A DNA stretch of 64,000 bases from an uncultured bacterium (lineage in GTDB: Bacteria; Bacillota; Clostridia; Oscillospirales; Ruminococcaceae), in contig CAJMSD010000002.1 of the NCBI GenBank assembly GCA_905215965.1, positions 280,861 through 344,860 of the forward strand, in the 5' to 3' direction. Shown here piece by piece: positions 33,980 through 42,787 of the stretch; positions within the stretch are counted from its first letter, which is position 1, and every line of letters begins with the position of its first letter. Both the position numbers and the translations under genes were made by a program. Below the pieces are notes generated by a model, which saw nothing but the letters and a program-made list of their open reading frames with translations, was not told the origin of the DNA and did no database searches.

Positions 33980-34417
33980 ATGAAAATTTCAACGAAAGGA
34001 CGCTATGCACTGCGTATGCTTCTGTATCTGGCGGAACATCGTAACTGCGGCTATATTGCTCTGAAAGAGATCGCTGAGCGTCAAAATATATCAAAGAAAT
34101 ATCTGGAACAGATCATTCCGATTTTTAACGGATCGGGAATTCTCAAAACAAACAGAGGGTCGCAGGGCGGATATCAGCTTGCCGACTCTCCCGATAAATA
34201 CACCGTCGGAGCGATACTTCGTCTGACAGAGGGCTCGCTTGCTCCGACAGTCTGCGCCGAAAAAAATTATGCCGAATGCAACCGCAGCGGAGACTGCGCC
34301 ATGCTTCCTGTCTGGCAGGGACTTTATCGGGTAATAAACGAATATCTTGACGGTATTACTTTGCAGGATATTATTGATAATTATAGAGAACATAGTGCGA
34401 ACGATTACGTGATCTGA
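33980..34417 (+). CDS. Rrf2 family regulator (CymR/IscR-like)
   Basis: 145 residues. The winged helix starts MKISTKGRYALRMLLYLAEH, with recognition motif ISKKYLEQIIP and wing RGSQGGYQLA. Three cysteines near 92-106 (VCAEKNYAECNRSGDCAML) could hold an Fe-S cluster as in IscR. The N-terminal sequence is close to CymR, the cysteine-metabolism repressor that works with CysK. It converges with cysK, which supports that role. Start ATG follows GAGGTG. Confidence 0.85.
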   Translation: MKISTKGRYALRMLLYLAEHRNCGYIALKEIAERQNISKKYLEQIIPIFNGSGILKTNRGSQGGYQLADSPDKYTVGAILRLTEGSLAPTVCAEKNYAECNRSGDCAMLPVWQGLYRVINEYLDGITLQDIIDNYREHSANDYVI

Positions 34418-34440
34418 CGCTGAGATTTCGTACAGTAAAA

Positions 34441-34473
34441 AAGCTTGCAGAATATCTGCAAGCTTTCTTTTTA
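34441..34473. terminator. Bidirectional terminator between the Rrf2 gene and cysK
   Basis: Stem AAGCTTGCAG/CTGCAAGCTT with an A run before and ttcttttta after. Confidence 0.85.
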
Positions 34474-34485
34474 TCTGAATATCTA

Positions 34486-35415
34486 TTACTCTGCAAACAT
34501 AGGTGTAGAAAGATATCTTTCCCCTGTATCGGGAAGAAGAGCAACAATAATTTTCCCTTTATTCTCAGGACGCCTTGCCAGCTCTGCCGCCGCGAAAACA
34601 GCCGCACCCGAAGATATTCCGACGAGCACTCCCTCATGTCTTGCAAGAATTCTTCCGGTTTCAAAAGCGTCTTCGTTTTCCACCGCGATTATCTCATCGT
34701 AGATTTTAGTATTCAGCGTTTCGGGAACAAAACCTGCGCCGATTCCCTGAATTTTATGAGGTCCGGACGTTCCCTTGGAAAGCACGGGCGATCCGGCAGG
34801 CTCAACTGCCACTATCTTTATATCGGAATTTCGTCTTTTCAGGTATTCGCCTACGCCCGAGATCGTACCTCCGGTACCTACTCCTGCAACAAAGATATCG
34901 ACCTTGCCGTCGGTGTCCTCCCATATTTCGGGACCTGTAGTACTGCGATGAGCGGCAGGATTTGCTAAATTATCAAATTGCCCCGGAATGAAGCTGTTCG
35001 GTATCTCGTCGGCAAGCTCCTGCGCCTTTTCGATCGCGCCTGTCATTCCTTTAGCTCCCTCGGTAAGAACTATCTCCGCTCCGTAAGCCTTTAAGAGATT
35101 GCGGCGCTCTATGCTCATTGTTTCAGGCATAGTCAGTATGATCTTGTATCCTCTCGCCGCAGCTACCGCCGCAAGACCGATACCCGTGTTTCCGCTGGTC
35201 GGCTCAATTATAACAGAACCCGGTTTAAGAATTTCTTTGGCTTCCGCATCATCGACCATAGCTTTGGCAATTCTGTCCTTTGCGCTTCCGGCAGGATTAA
35301 AATATTCCAGCTTGCCGTAAATAACTGCGTCCAGATTTTTTTCGGCAATGTAGTTGCTCAGCTTTAAGAGCGGCGTACCGCCTATCAGATCGGTGATCTT
35401 ATCGAATACCTTCAT
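34486..35415 (-). CDS. cysK: Cysteine synthase A (O-acetylserine sulfhydrylase)
   Basis: 309 residues. Makes cysteine from O-acetylserine and sulfide with PLP. The PLP lysine is in PAGSAKDRIA. PTSGNTGIGLA binds substrate, and the GTGGTISG loop holds the phosphate. The start ATG at 35415 (MKVFDKITDL) follows GGGAG. In Bacillus CysK also acts as co-regulator with CymR, and a CymR-like gene lies next door. Confidence 0.95.
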   Translation of the reverse strand: MKVFDKITDLIGGTPLLKLSNYIAEKNLDAVIYGKLEYFNPAGSAKDRIAKAMVDDAEAKEILKPGSVIIEPTSGNTGIGLAAVAAARGYKIILTMPETMSIERRNLLKAYGAEIVLTEGAKGMTGAIEKAQELADEIPNSFIPGQFDNLANPAAHRSTTGPEIWEDTDGKVDIFVAGVGTGGTISGVGEYLKRRNSDIKIVAVEPAGSPVLSKGTSGPHKIQGIGAGFVPETLNTKIYDEIIAVENEDAFETGRILARHEGVLVGISSGAAVFAAAELARRPENKGKIIVALLPDTGERYLSTPMFAE

Positions 35416-35460
35416 ATGGATATCTCCCTTCACGCTTAAAAAATTTCGTTGCTTTATAAC

Positions 35461-35518
35461 CTATCATTCCTATAGGCTTTATGTGATATATTATAGCACT
35501 ATATCGAATTCTTGTCAA
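35461..35518 (-). promoter_or_regulatory. cysK promoter with a possible CymR-type operator
   Basis: Minus strand TTGACA (35513-35518), 17-bp spacer, TATAAT (35490-35495). Just downstream, CCTATAGGAATGATAG (35461-35476) sits at the expected transcription start and resembles sites bound by CymR/Rrf2 proteins. Confidence 0.55.
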
Positions 35519-35532
35519 GATTTTTTATAAAA

Positions 35533-35563
35533 AAGCCGATGCACTGAAAATGTACATCGGCTC
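35533..35563 (-). terminator. Terminator of the tex operon
   Basis: Stem AGCCGATG/CATCGGCT followed on the minus strand by six T. Confidence 0.85.
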
Positions 35564-35567
35564 TATT

Positions 35568-35891
35568 CTACTCCTTCGCATACACCTCAGGATTATCAGC
35601 CGGAGCATATTCCGTTTCCTCCTCAAACAGCTCATTGACCGTCTGCGGAGCTTCGATCAGCTTTAATTTATGATTTTTCGTCAAATGCTTTATTCTCCAT
35701 TCAAGCCGCGAAGCCGAGCTTCTGTCCGCAGCAGTCCACAGAGCCTCAAGAGCCTCCGCCTTATACGAACGCGTAAATTTAGCGCATTTTTCCGACTGTG
35801 TAAAATGCTCGTTCATGCGCCGCGCAATATCCGAGGTTATCCCTGTATACAGCCTGTTTCCGCTGCATCGGATAATATAGACGTAGTACAT
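35568..35891 (-). CDS. GIY-YIG nuclease family protein
   Basis: 107 residues of the small single-domain GIY-YIG group (UPF0213/YhbQ type). Visible are YYVYIIRC, LYTGITSDIARR and the catalytic Glu region RLEWRIKHLTK. The ATG overlaps the tex stop (TAATG), so translation is coupled. Possible role in DNA repair. Confidence 0.88.
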   Translation of the reverse strand: MYYVYIIRCSGNRLYTGITSDIARRMNEHFTQSEKCAKFTRSYKAEALEALWTAADRSSASRLEWRIKHLTKNHKLKLIEAPQTVNELFEEETEYAPADNPEVYAKE

Positions 35892-38155
35892 TACTTCTGC
35901 TTGATACGGAAGCTGCTGTTGTGTATACGGTTAGCGTCAAAGCCTTTTGGCTTGCGGTTTTCCGATCTCCTTGCAGGTTTTCTGTCGGCTGACTGCTTTT
36001 TCTCTGCTTCGTCGTCCAGTCTCATGGTAAGAGAGATCCTGTTCTTTTTCACATCAACGTCAAGAACTCTGACCTTTACTATCTCGCCGACCTTTACGGC
36101 TTCAAGAGGATGCTTGATAAATTTGCTGCATATCTGAGATATATGAACAAGTCCGTCCTCATGAACTCCGATATCCACAAAAACTCCGAAATCAATAACG
36201 TTTCTGACAGTTCCCACAAGCTCCATTCCGGGTTTCAGATCCTTGATCTCCATAACGTCTCCGCTTCTGAGCAGCGGCGGAGGAAGCTCGTCACGCAGAT
36301 CGCGTCCCGGCTTTTTAAGCTCCTCGATGATATCGGTAAGAGTGGGAACGCCTATTCCCAGCGTACTGCTTATGTTTTCGATACCGATATTCTCGGTTTT
36401 TTCCGTAATGCCTGCCGCTCCGCCGTTTGAAACATCCGCAAGAGTAAATCCGCACTCGCTGAGAAGCGACGAAGCAGCCGAATAGCTCTCGGGGTGAACG
36501 GCTGTATTGTCCAGAGGATTCTTTCCGTCGCGCACTCTCAGGAAGCCTGCGCACTGTTCAAAAGCTTTTTTTCCGAGCTTTGAAACCTTAAGAAGCTGCT
36601 TTCTGTCGGTAAATTTACCGTTTTCCTCACGGTAAGCGACTATATTCTTTGCAACCGACGCGTTTATTCCCGAAACATAGGAAAGAAGCGAATGTGAAGC
36701 CGTATTCAGGTCTACTCCGACCGAGTTTACGCAGTCCTCGACTACTCCGGTAAGAGCTTCGTTCATACGGTTCTGCGGCATATCGTGCTGATACTGTCCC
36801 ACGCCGATAGCCTTTGGGTCGATCTTTACAAGCTCCGCAAGAGGATCCTGCAAACGGCGCGCAATTGAAACTGCGCTTCGCAGCGAAACGTCATATTCGG
36901 GGAACTCCTCCGCCGCAAGCTTTGAAGCCGAATAAACCGAAGCACCTGCCTCGCTTACGACCATATAGCTTACTTTTTCGGGAATTTCCTTTATAAGCTC
37001 GGCAACAAAAGCCTCGCTCTCGCGTGAAGCCGTACCGTTTCCTATAGAAATAGTCGTTACTCCGTACTTCGAGATAAGAGCTTTAAGCTTTCTTTTGGCT
37101 TCCTCCGTCTTATTCTGAGGAGGAGTCGGATAAATAACGGTAGTATCGAGGACTTTTCCCGTAGAATCGATAACGGCGATCTTACAGCCTGTTCTGTAAG
37201 CAGGGTCAAGTCCGAGAATAACGCTTTCTTTAAGCGGAGCCTGAAGCAGCATCTGACGCAGATTTGACGCAAAGACCTTTATTGCCTGCTCCGCTGCATT
37301 TGACGAAAGCTCGGAGCGTATCTCGCGCTCGATAGACGGGAAAATAAGCCGCTTGAAGCTATCCTCGGCAGCTGCCCTTACAAGCTCTCCGCAGGCGGAA
37401 TTATTCTTCACATACTTATGGATTATCAGTCCTGCCGCGCTTATCTCATCGACCTCGAGAGAGACCTTGAGGAAGCCCTCCTTTTCTCCCCTGTCAAGGG
37501 CAAGAATACGGTGATGAGCGATCTTCTCGACAGGCTCGCTGTAATCGTAATAATTTGTATAAACGCTCTCGGCAGTTTCGTCAGCAGCCTTGGAAACGAT
37601 CTTTCCGTTTTTCGTTGAATATTCTCTCAGCTTTTTACGCATTTCGGCATCGTCTGAGATATTCTCGGCAATAATATCCATAGCTCCCTGAACGGCAGCA
37701 GCCGCGTCCGCGACCTTTTCGTTGATATAAGCTTCGGCTTCGGTCTGCGGATCTGTTTCTCCGTTCTGAGCGTTGATAAGCTCCGCAAGAGGTTCAAGGC
37801 CGTTTTCGCGGGCAATTCCTGCTCTTGTACGTCTTTTCGGCTTGTACGGACGATAAATATCCTCTACCTCGACAAGAGTTTTTGACGCGCTGATAGCAAG
37901 CTCCAGCTCCGGAGTCATTTTTTCCTGCTCGGTAATAGCGTTCGTTATCTCTTCTTTGCGCTTTTCAAGATTGCGCAGATACATAAGTCTGTCATAAAGC
38001 TCACGCAGCAGCTGGTCGTCAAGCGAACCTGTAAGCTCCTTTCGGTAACGCGCAATAAAAGGTATCGTTTTATCGTCGTCGATCAGCGCCACGGTATTGT
38101 CTACCTGTTCCTGACGAAGTCCGAATTCCTGTGCAAGAGTTCTGTTAATATCCAT
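35891..38155 (-). CDS. tex: Tex family RNA-binding transcription accessory protein
   Basis: 754 residues, close to the family length. N-terminal helical region with FIARYRKELTGSLDD, a YqgF-like nuclease fold (ILGLDPAYRTGCKIAVID, near 320), helix-hairpin-helix motifs (SVGVDLNTAS and VAKNIVAYR) and a C-terminal S1 RNA-binding domain (PGMELVGTVRNVIDFGVFVDI, near 640). A basic tail ends the protein. Tex affects transcription and virulence genes in other bacteria. Start ATG follows AAAGGA. Confidence 0.93.
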   Translation of the reverse strand: MDINRTLAQEFGLRQEQVDNTVALIDDDKTIPFIARYRKELTGSLDDQLLRELYDRLMYLRNLEKRKEEITNAITEQEKMTPELELAISASKTLVEVEDIYRPYKPKRRTRAGIARENGLEPLAELINAQNGETDPQTEAEAYINEKVADAAAAVQGAMDIIAENISDDAEMRKKLREYSTKNGKIVSKAADETAESVYTNYYDYSEPVEKIAHHRILALDRGEKEGFLKVSLEVDEISAAGLIIHKYVKNNSACGELVRAAAEDSFKRLIFPSIEREIRSELSSNAAEQAIKVFASNLRQMLLQAPLKESVILGLDPAYRTGCKIAVIDSTGKVLDTTVIYPTPPQNKTEEAKRKLKALISKYGVTTISIGNGTASRESEAFVAELIKEIPEKVSYMVVSEAGASVYSASKLAAEEFPEYDVSLRSAVSIARRLQDPLAELVKIDPKAIGVGQYQHDMPQNRMNEALTGVVEDCVNSVGVDLNTASHSLLSYVSGINASVAKNIVAYREENGKFTDRKQLLKVSKLGKKAFEQCAGFLRVRDGKNPLDNTAVHPESYSAASSLLSECGFTLADVSNGGAAGITEKTENIGIENISSTLGIGVPTLTDIIEELKKPGRDLRDELPPPLLRSGDVMEIKDLKPGMELVGTVRNVIDFGVFVDIGVHEDGLVHISQICSKFIKHPLEAVKVGEIVKVRVLDVDVKKNRISLTMRLDDEAEKKQSADRKPARRSENRKPKGFDANRIHNSSFRIKQK

Positions 38156-38229
38156 ATATAAGTCCTTTCGCTTTAGAGCGCTCCGAACATTTTTCTGTTT
38201 GGAGCAGTCTTTACTTTATTCTTTCAGAT

Positions 38230-39021
38230 TCAATCCCACGACGGATTTCCGCCTGTTGCCTTTTCGGCGTAGTAAGCAAGAATTTTCGAAGCGTCGGAAG
38301 AATCCACAGCTCCGTCCTCGTTTACATCTCCTGCCTTACGCTGTTTATCCGTAAAGGTCGGCTGATTTCCCGTAGCCGTAAGAGCATATTCCGCAAGAAC
38401 CTTAGATGCGTCGGAAGAATCCACTGCTCCGTCATCATTTACATCGCCCTTTACGTAATCCTCGGCAACGTAGAATGTGACCGTTTTTTCTACAGCCTTA
38501 TATCCAAAGCGTTCGCTCTCCTTAGTCTCAACGGTATAAGGGACATCGGAATCGCTCTGAACTATCTGTATCACATAAACGTAAGCGATCGCCGAATAGG
38601 GATCGTTATCGCCGTCGGGGATCACGATTCCCTTTTCCTCAAAAGAAGCAGTTGTCAGATTCAGCTTAGTATCGGCAGCGGTCAGGGAAATATTATAAAC
38701 TCTTCCGTCCTTGACAGCTCCGTTTTCATCGATAACGCTGTCATAGCCTTCAAGCTTCATGGCATAGTCCGAGCCGTTTTTGTAGTCCAAGGAAGCGTCA
38801 TAATAAGCAGCGGCAGTCTCTTCCGGAGAATCAAGGGTGATCTTTACCTTGGCGGTTGAATTTTCGGGAAGAATAACAGCAGCAATGCCGTTAACGTCAT
38901 TTTCATTGAATTCGCCGTAGCAGGTATCGACATAGATAGGTCCGTCTGCCGCGAAAGCGTTTGAGTACACGGGTGCGGCGATCATAGCTGCCGCAGTTAT
39001 AATTGATGAAAGCTTTTTCAT
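38230..39021 (-). CDS. Secreted dockerin protein, last gene of the surface acylation operon
   Basis: 263 residues. Signal peptide (cleavage near AFA-ADG), then a beta-rich domain of about 160 residues with no recognised family (YVDTCYGEFNENDVNG to TVTFYVAED). The dockerin (about 192-260) has two loops, GDVNDDGAVDSSDAS and GDVNEDGAVDSSDAS, the class shared with the LRR protein and the adaptor scaffoldin. It lies 17 bp after the AlgJ-like gene in the same operon. The N-terminal domain could be a substrate or carrier for acylation, or a surface-binding module; this is inference. Start ATG follows AAAGGAG. Confidence 0.85.
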   Translation of the reverse strand: MKKLSSIITAAAMIAAPVYSNAFAADGPIYVDTCYGEFNENDVNGIAAVILPENSTAKVKITLDSPEETAAAYYDASLDYKNGSDYAMKLEGYDSVIDENGAVKDGRVYNISLTAADTKLNLTTASFEEKGIVIPDGDNDPYSAIAYVYVIQIVQSDSDVPYTVETKESERFGYKAVEKTVTFYVAEDYVKGDVNDDGAVDSSDASKVLAEYALTATGNQPTFTDKQRKAGDVNEDGAVDSSDASKILAYYAEKATGGNPSWD

Positions 39022-39038
39022 TTTATATCTCCTTTACG

Positions 39039-40559
39039 TTATAATGCTAATGAAATATCACCGCTTGCAGCCGTATCACCGTTGTCGGCAACCACTGTAA
39101 CAATGATATTATTCATATCGATGGTTTCGTTTGCGTCTGTTTTCGGGATATAAAGAGAATATCCCCTGTCGCAGCTTTGTCCCTCCATACCGAGGAGCTT
39201 ATCCTCAAAGGCGTTGAAAGCCGCGTAGGTAACTCCGTTTACCGTAACGTATATCTCGGAAGCGTCCGAGCTGAAAAACTCCTCTCCAAGCACTCCGTAA
39301 ATGTGATGATAGCTGTTTGCGTCCGCATAGCAGGCTGTAAAATCGCTGCACAGGGTATACCTGTCATCGCTGCTTAAAGGACTGTTCTTCAATACCTTTC
39401 CGCATTCGGGCGCAGGCATAACGGGAGCATATTTCTGCAAATTACCGAGATTGCGCTCGACTATTTCCAATATCACATTATCTGCCTCTCCGTTTGCTAT
39501 CGCGTCAACACGATAGGGCACGGTCCTTGAGAATTCCGCCGACCCGAAAGCCTCCGCCATAAACGGAAGAATGGCTTCTCCGAAGGAATCCCTGTACATA
39601 AGCAGACCTCCGCTGCCGTCCCGGCAAACGGTTTTTATCGAAATATCGTCAAAGCCTTTAAATCTTCCTACATATTCGTAAGCAAAATCATGATCGGTAT
39701 AGAGCTGCATATCAGCCGGTACATCCGTAGGATAAAGCATCTCCGCAAGATCTCCCGACCAGTCGTTTTTCGCCGTAAGACCGTAAGTACCGTAAAGCTG
39801 TTCGTCTCCGGTAATATAGCTCAGAAGCTCGTTTGCGGCGATCATTGCGCCAAGATTGTTCCAATGGGTATCAGTGCTGTGATAAAGCTGATATTCGGAG
39901 GAAAGCTTCGCCTGCCTGAGAGTTTCCCTCAAATCGACGAAGCAAGGCTTTGCAGTTGGAGTCGCAATACTCATGATTGAACTCAGCATTGAGTCAAACC
40001 AAGCCTGATATCGGCTCTCACCGATCCTGAGAAGCTTCTCATAATTGCCCTCATTGTTTGATTCAATATAATTATAGGGCATATATTCCGGATAAACCGA
40101 ATTTTTATCGGGAGCTACGGTAAATAAAAATGACGCTCCCTGCTCACTGCAATATTCGTTCAAAAGCTCCAGATTACGGTAAATATTATTCACCGCTCTG
40201 TCGCTCAACGTATTCACATTCATGAAGTCATCGGCTGTATCTCCGTAAAAGAGCCAGCCGTCCTTGCCGATAATAACGTCGTCGTCCGAAGAATCGGCAA
40301 GCAGCTCCGCTCTAAGAGTGCTGTTGAGCGTTACAAGCTGCTTTCTGAATGCGAAATGCTCGGAAAAATAAGTGTCGAACTCGGAGAAAAACTCCGAATT
40401 CAACGAGCCGCTTTCAGTTTTTATTGACGGCTTTTCGGAAAGCTTTCTGTTTTCGGCAGCTCCGTCGTTTTTATCAAAGGCAAGCATGACCGCAGGCGCA
40501 AGGCACATACCGATAAAGGCTGCCGCGTAGGCAGCATAAAGTAAATTCTTTTTATTCAT
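39039..40559 (-). CDS. AlgJ/DHHW-type SGNH hydrolase-like partner of MBOAT
   Basis: 506 residues with an N-terminal membrane anchor (about 7-27). The AlgX/AlgJ-like SGNH domain (about 80-370) shows GKDGWLFYGD, FLFTVAPDKN, the Asp-His pair in STDTHWNNLGA and the Ser region MYRDSFGEA. In alginate and similar systems this kind of protein transfers acyl groups passed on by an MBOAT protein to an exported polymer. An extra beta domain (about 400-506) is added at the end. It begins 11 bp after the MBOAT gene. Start ATG follows GAGGAGG. Confidence 0.88.
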   Translation of the reverse strand: MNKKNLLYAAYAAAFIGMCLAPAVMLAFDKNDGAAENRKLSEKPSIKTESGSLNSEFFSEFDTYFSEHFAFRKQLVTLNSTLRAELLADSSDDDVIIGKDGWLFYGDTADDFMNVNTLSDRAVNNIYRNLELLNEYCSEQGASFLFTVAPDKNSVYPEYMPYNYIESNNEGNYEKLLRIGESRYQAWFDSMLSSIMSIATPTAKPCFVDLRETLRQAKLSSEYQLYHSTDTHWNNLGAMIAANELLSYITGDEQLYGTYGLTAKNDWSGDLAEMLYPTDVPADMQLYTDHDFAYEYVGRFKGFDDISIKTVCRDGSGGLLMYRDSFGEAILPFMAEAFGSAEFSRTVPYRVDAIANGEADNVILEIVERNLGNLQKYAPVMPAPECGKVLKNSPLSSDDRYTLCSDFTACYADANSYHHIYGVLGEEFFSSDASEIYVTVNGVTYAAFNAFEDKLLGMEGQSCDRGYSLYIPKTDANETIDMNNIIVTVVADNGDTAASGDISLAL

Positions 40560-40570
40560 TTCGCGCCTCC

Positions 40571-41983
40571 TCAGAATCTGAAATAGATAAACGGATTATA
40601 CGAAGCCGACGAAAGAGTCATAATGCACAGTGCCAGCATCAGCAGCGAGATCACATACGAGCCGGCTTCTCCGTATAAAAGCAGCTGCTTTGAAGTTATC
40701 CTGCTGCGAACGAACTGCCATACGGGCATTGAAAAAATAACCGCGCACACAAGCATAAGTATAAACATGGGAGAAAGCTGCTGCATAAAAAGAGCTTCCG
40801 AAGCCGTTTCGCTTCCCATGCTGAACGGATTGAACATTCTTCCTATAAAAAGACAGGCGTCTTTCAGAGTTTCCGCGCGGAAAAACACAAACGCAACTAT
40901 CGTCACAAGCATTGCGTATATATGTCTCAGCGGCTTATACCATTTTTCGGTATTGATTATTTTATATGATTCAAGCATCATAAATCCGCCGTTTATAAGT
41001 CCCCAGACGATGAAATTCACGCTTGCGCCGTGCCATAATCCTGTGCAGAAAAAGACAGCAAGCTTATTAAAAGCAGTCCTTACCTTGCCCTTGCGGTTTC
41101 CGCCGAGCGGAATGTAGAGGTACTCCTTGAACCATGTCGATACGGAAATATGCCAGCGTCTCCAGAAATCCTGCATATTTTCCGAGATATACGGATAATT
41201 GAAGTTCTCCTTAAAGGTAAAGCCGAACATTTTTCCGAGACCTATCGCCATATCGCTGTAGCCGCTGAAATCGAAATATATCTGGAAAAGATACGCGATC
41301 GCTCCAAGCCAAGCAAGGGACATCGAAAGCTGATCGCGTTCAAGACCGTACGCAAAATCCGCAGCAGCAGCCATAGTATTGGCGATAAGCAGCTTTTTTG
41401 AAAGTCCCGTGATGAATCTTTTTATTCCCTGAGCAGTCATTTCGTGAGTAACTTTGCGGTTGTCTATCTGCTCTGCAAAGTCATAGTATTTAACTATAGG
41501 TCCTGCCACCAGCTGAGGAAAAAACGTTATGTAAAGAGCTACCTTATAGGGATTCCGCTGGATATACTTAGTATCCTTATACGCATCGATAACGTAAGAC
41601 ATCGCCTGAAATGTATAGAATGAAATTCCTATAGGCAGAGCGATATGCGGAACGGGAATATTCAGTCCGGGTATAAGATTGACCGTTTCCGCTGCGAAAG
41701 CGGCATATTTGAAAACTCCGAGCATACCGAGATTTGCGATAATACTCAGCGTCAGGAAGAATCTGCGCAGCTTATTGCCCTTGTCCATTGCTATCCCGAA
41801 GAGATAATTCATAACGATCGAGATTATCATAAGAATTATTGCCTTTGGCTCTCCGTAAGCATAGAACAGCAGGCTGAAGATCAACAGCAGAATATTTTTT
41901 GCCGTTATCGTCGGAACTATTCTGTATAATATGTAAACCGAAGTCAGAAAGAGGAAAAGAAATACGGAACTGCTGAATACCAA
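40571..41983 (-). CDS. MBOAT family O-acyltransferase (AlgI/DltB-like)
   Basis: 470 residues with about ten or more membrane segments. The MBOAT signature includes FDFSGYSDMAIGLGKMFGF, QDFWRRWHISVSTWFKEYLY and the catalytic His in GLWHGAS. It would carry acetyl groups across the membrane to a surface polymer. The start is TTG at 41983, preceded by AAGGGGG. It lies 16 bp after the lipoprotein gene and pairs with the AlgJ-like gene. The target polymer is unknown; peptidoglycan, teichoic acid or exopolysaccharide are possible. Confidence 0.93.
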   Translation of the reverse strand: MVFSSSVFLFLFLTSVYILYRIVPTITAKNILLLIFSLLFYAYGEPKAIILMIISIVMNYLFGIAMDKGNKLRRFFLTLSIIANLGMLGVFKYAAFAAETVNLIPGLNIPVPHIALPIGISFYTFQAMSYVIDAYKDTKYIQRNPYKVALYITFFPQLVAGPIVKYYDFAEQIDNRKVTHEMTAQGIKRFITGLSKKLLIANTMAAAADFAYGLERDQLSMSLAWLGAIAYLFQIYFDFSGYSDMAIGLGKMFGFTFKENFNYPYISENMQDFWRRWHISVSTWFKEYLYIPLGGNRKGKVRTAFNKLAVFFCTGLWHGASVNFIVWGLINGGFMMLESYKIINTEKWYKPLRHIYAMLVTIVAFVFFRAETLKDACLFIGRMFNPFSMGSETASEALFMQQLSPMFILMLVCAVIFSMPVWQFVRSRITSKQLLLYGEAGSYVISLLMLALCIMTLSSASYNPFIYFRF

Positions 41984-41999
41984 GATCTTTCCCCCTTAA

Positions 42000-42767
42000 T
42001 TATACGTCGGCACAATATTCGATAGATGTTATCGAGCCGCCCGATGTGGAAATGTACAGATAGCTTCCGTCGTAATCGTAGTAGCAGTAATCATTGCCGT
42101 AAGCCGAGTATCCCGTGCCGTACAAATTCTCCATATCCGCAGCGCTCATGCCGACTTTAAGTCCCTTTGCGGTCGGGTATGAAGCGGAGGTTATTTCTAT
42201 ATCGTAAATTATCTCACGTCCGCCGTCAATATAGGTGTAAACGCTGATTCCGGTGTAATAATATATCTTCTGGTCGCAGCCGTTGCTCAGGCAGCCCTGA
42301 GCCTCCTGAACGTCGTTCGGAGAACCGAGCACCGCCACAAGCCCCGAAGCGTCGGCATAAACGGCAGCCTGTGCTCCTCCGCAGATAAAGGTCATGTCGT
42401 CGTGACTGAACGAGCCTACGGCTGCCGGAGCTTCGGTAGGATCCGGCTCGGGCGCATCGGTAACAGGCGGATCTGTCTGCTGAACGGCAGCCTCGGTCTC
42501 CTCCTGAGTTGTTTTTTCCTGAGTTGCCTTTTCCGTACTGCTTTCCTCGTCTTCGGAAGTCGCTTCTGAGGAAGGCTCTGTCTCATCGGTAGGTTCCGTT
42601 GTTTTTTCCTCTTCTTCCGTAGAAGGCTCGGTATCTTCCTCTGTCGTGGTTTCGGTAGTAGCTTCTGTCGGTTCAGGAATATCTCCTGCATTTTCAACAG
42701 TGCCGCACGCTGAAGCTGCGGCAAACAGTGAAGCCGCAATAAGGAGCGTAATAATTTTCTTGCTCAT
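42000..42767 (-). CDS. Lipoprotein with acidic Thr/Glu linker
   Basis: 255 residues. Signal peptide with lipobox AAASACG (Cys near 21), then about 85 residues rich in Thr, Glu, Ser and Pro (disordered spacer). A compact C-terminal domain follows (about 120-255; MTFICGGAQAAVY, GLKVGMSAADMENLYGTGY), whose second half loosely recalls the SmpA/BamE-like fold. Start ATG at 42767 follows AAAGGAAA; a longer frame has no site. It sits 20 bp after the wall-binding gene and 16 bp before the MBOAT gene. Role unknown. Confidence 0.78.
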   Translation of the reverse strand: MSKKIITLLIAASLFAAASACGTVENAGDIPEPTEATTETTTEEDTEPSTEEEEKTTEPTDETEPSSEATSEDEESSTEKATQEKTTQEETEAAVQQTDPPVTDAPEPDPTEAPAAVGSFSHDDMTFICGGAQAAVYADASGLVAVLGSPNDVQEAQGCLSNGCDQKIYYYTGISVYTYIDGGREIIYDIEITSASYPTAKGLKVGMSAADMENLYGTGYSAYGNDYCYYDYDGSYLYISTSGGSITSIEYCADV

Positions 42768-42787
42768 TGTTATATTTCCTTTCTTAA

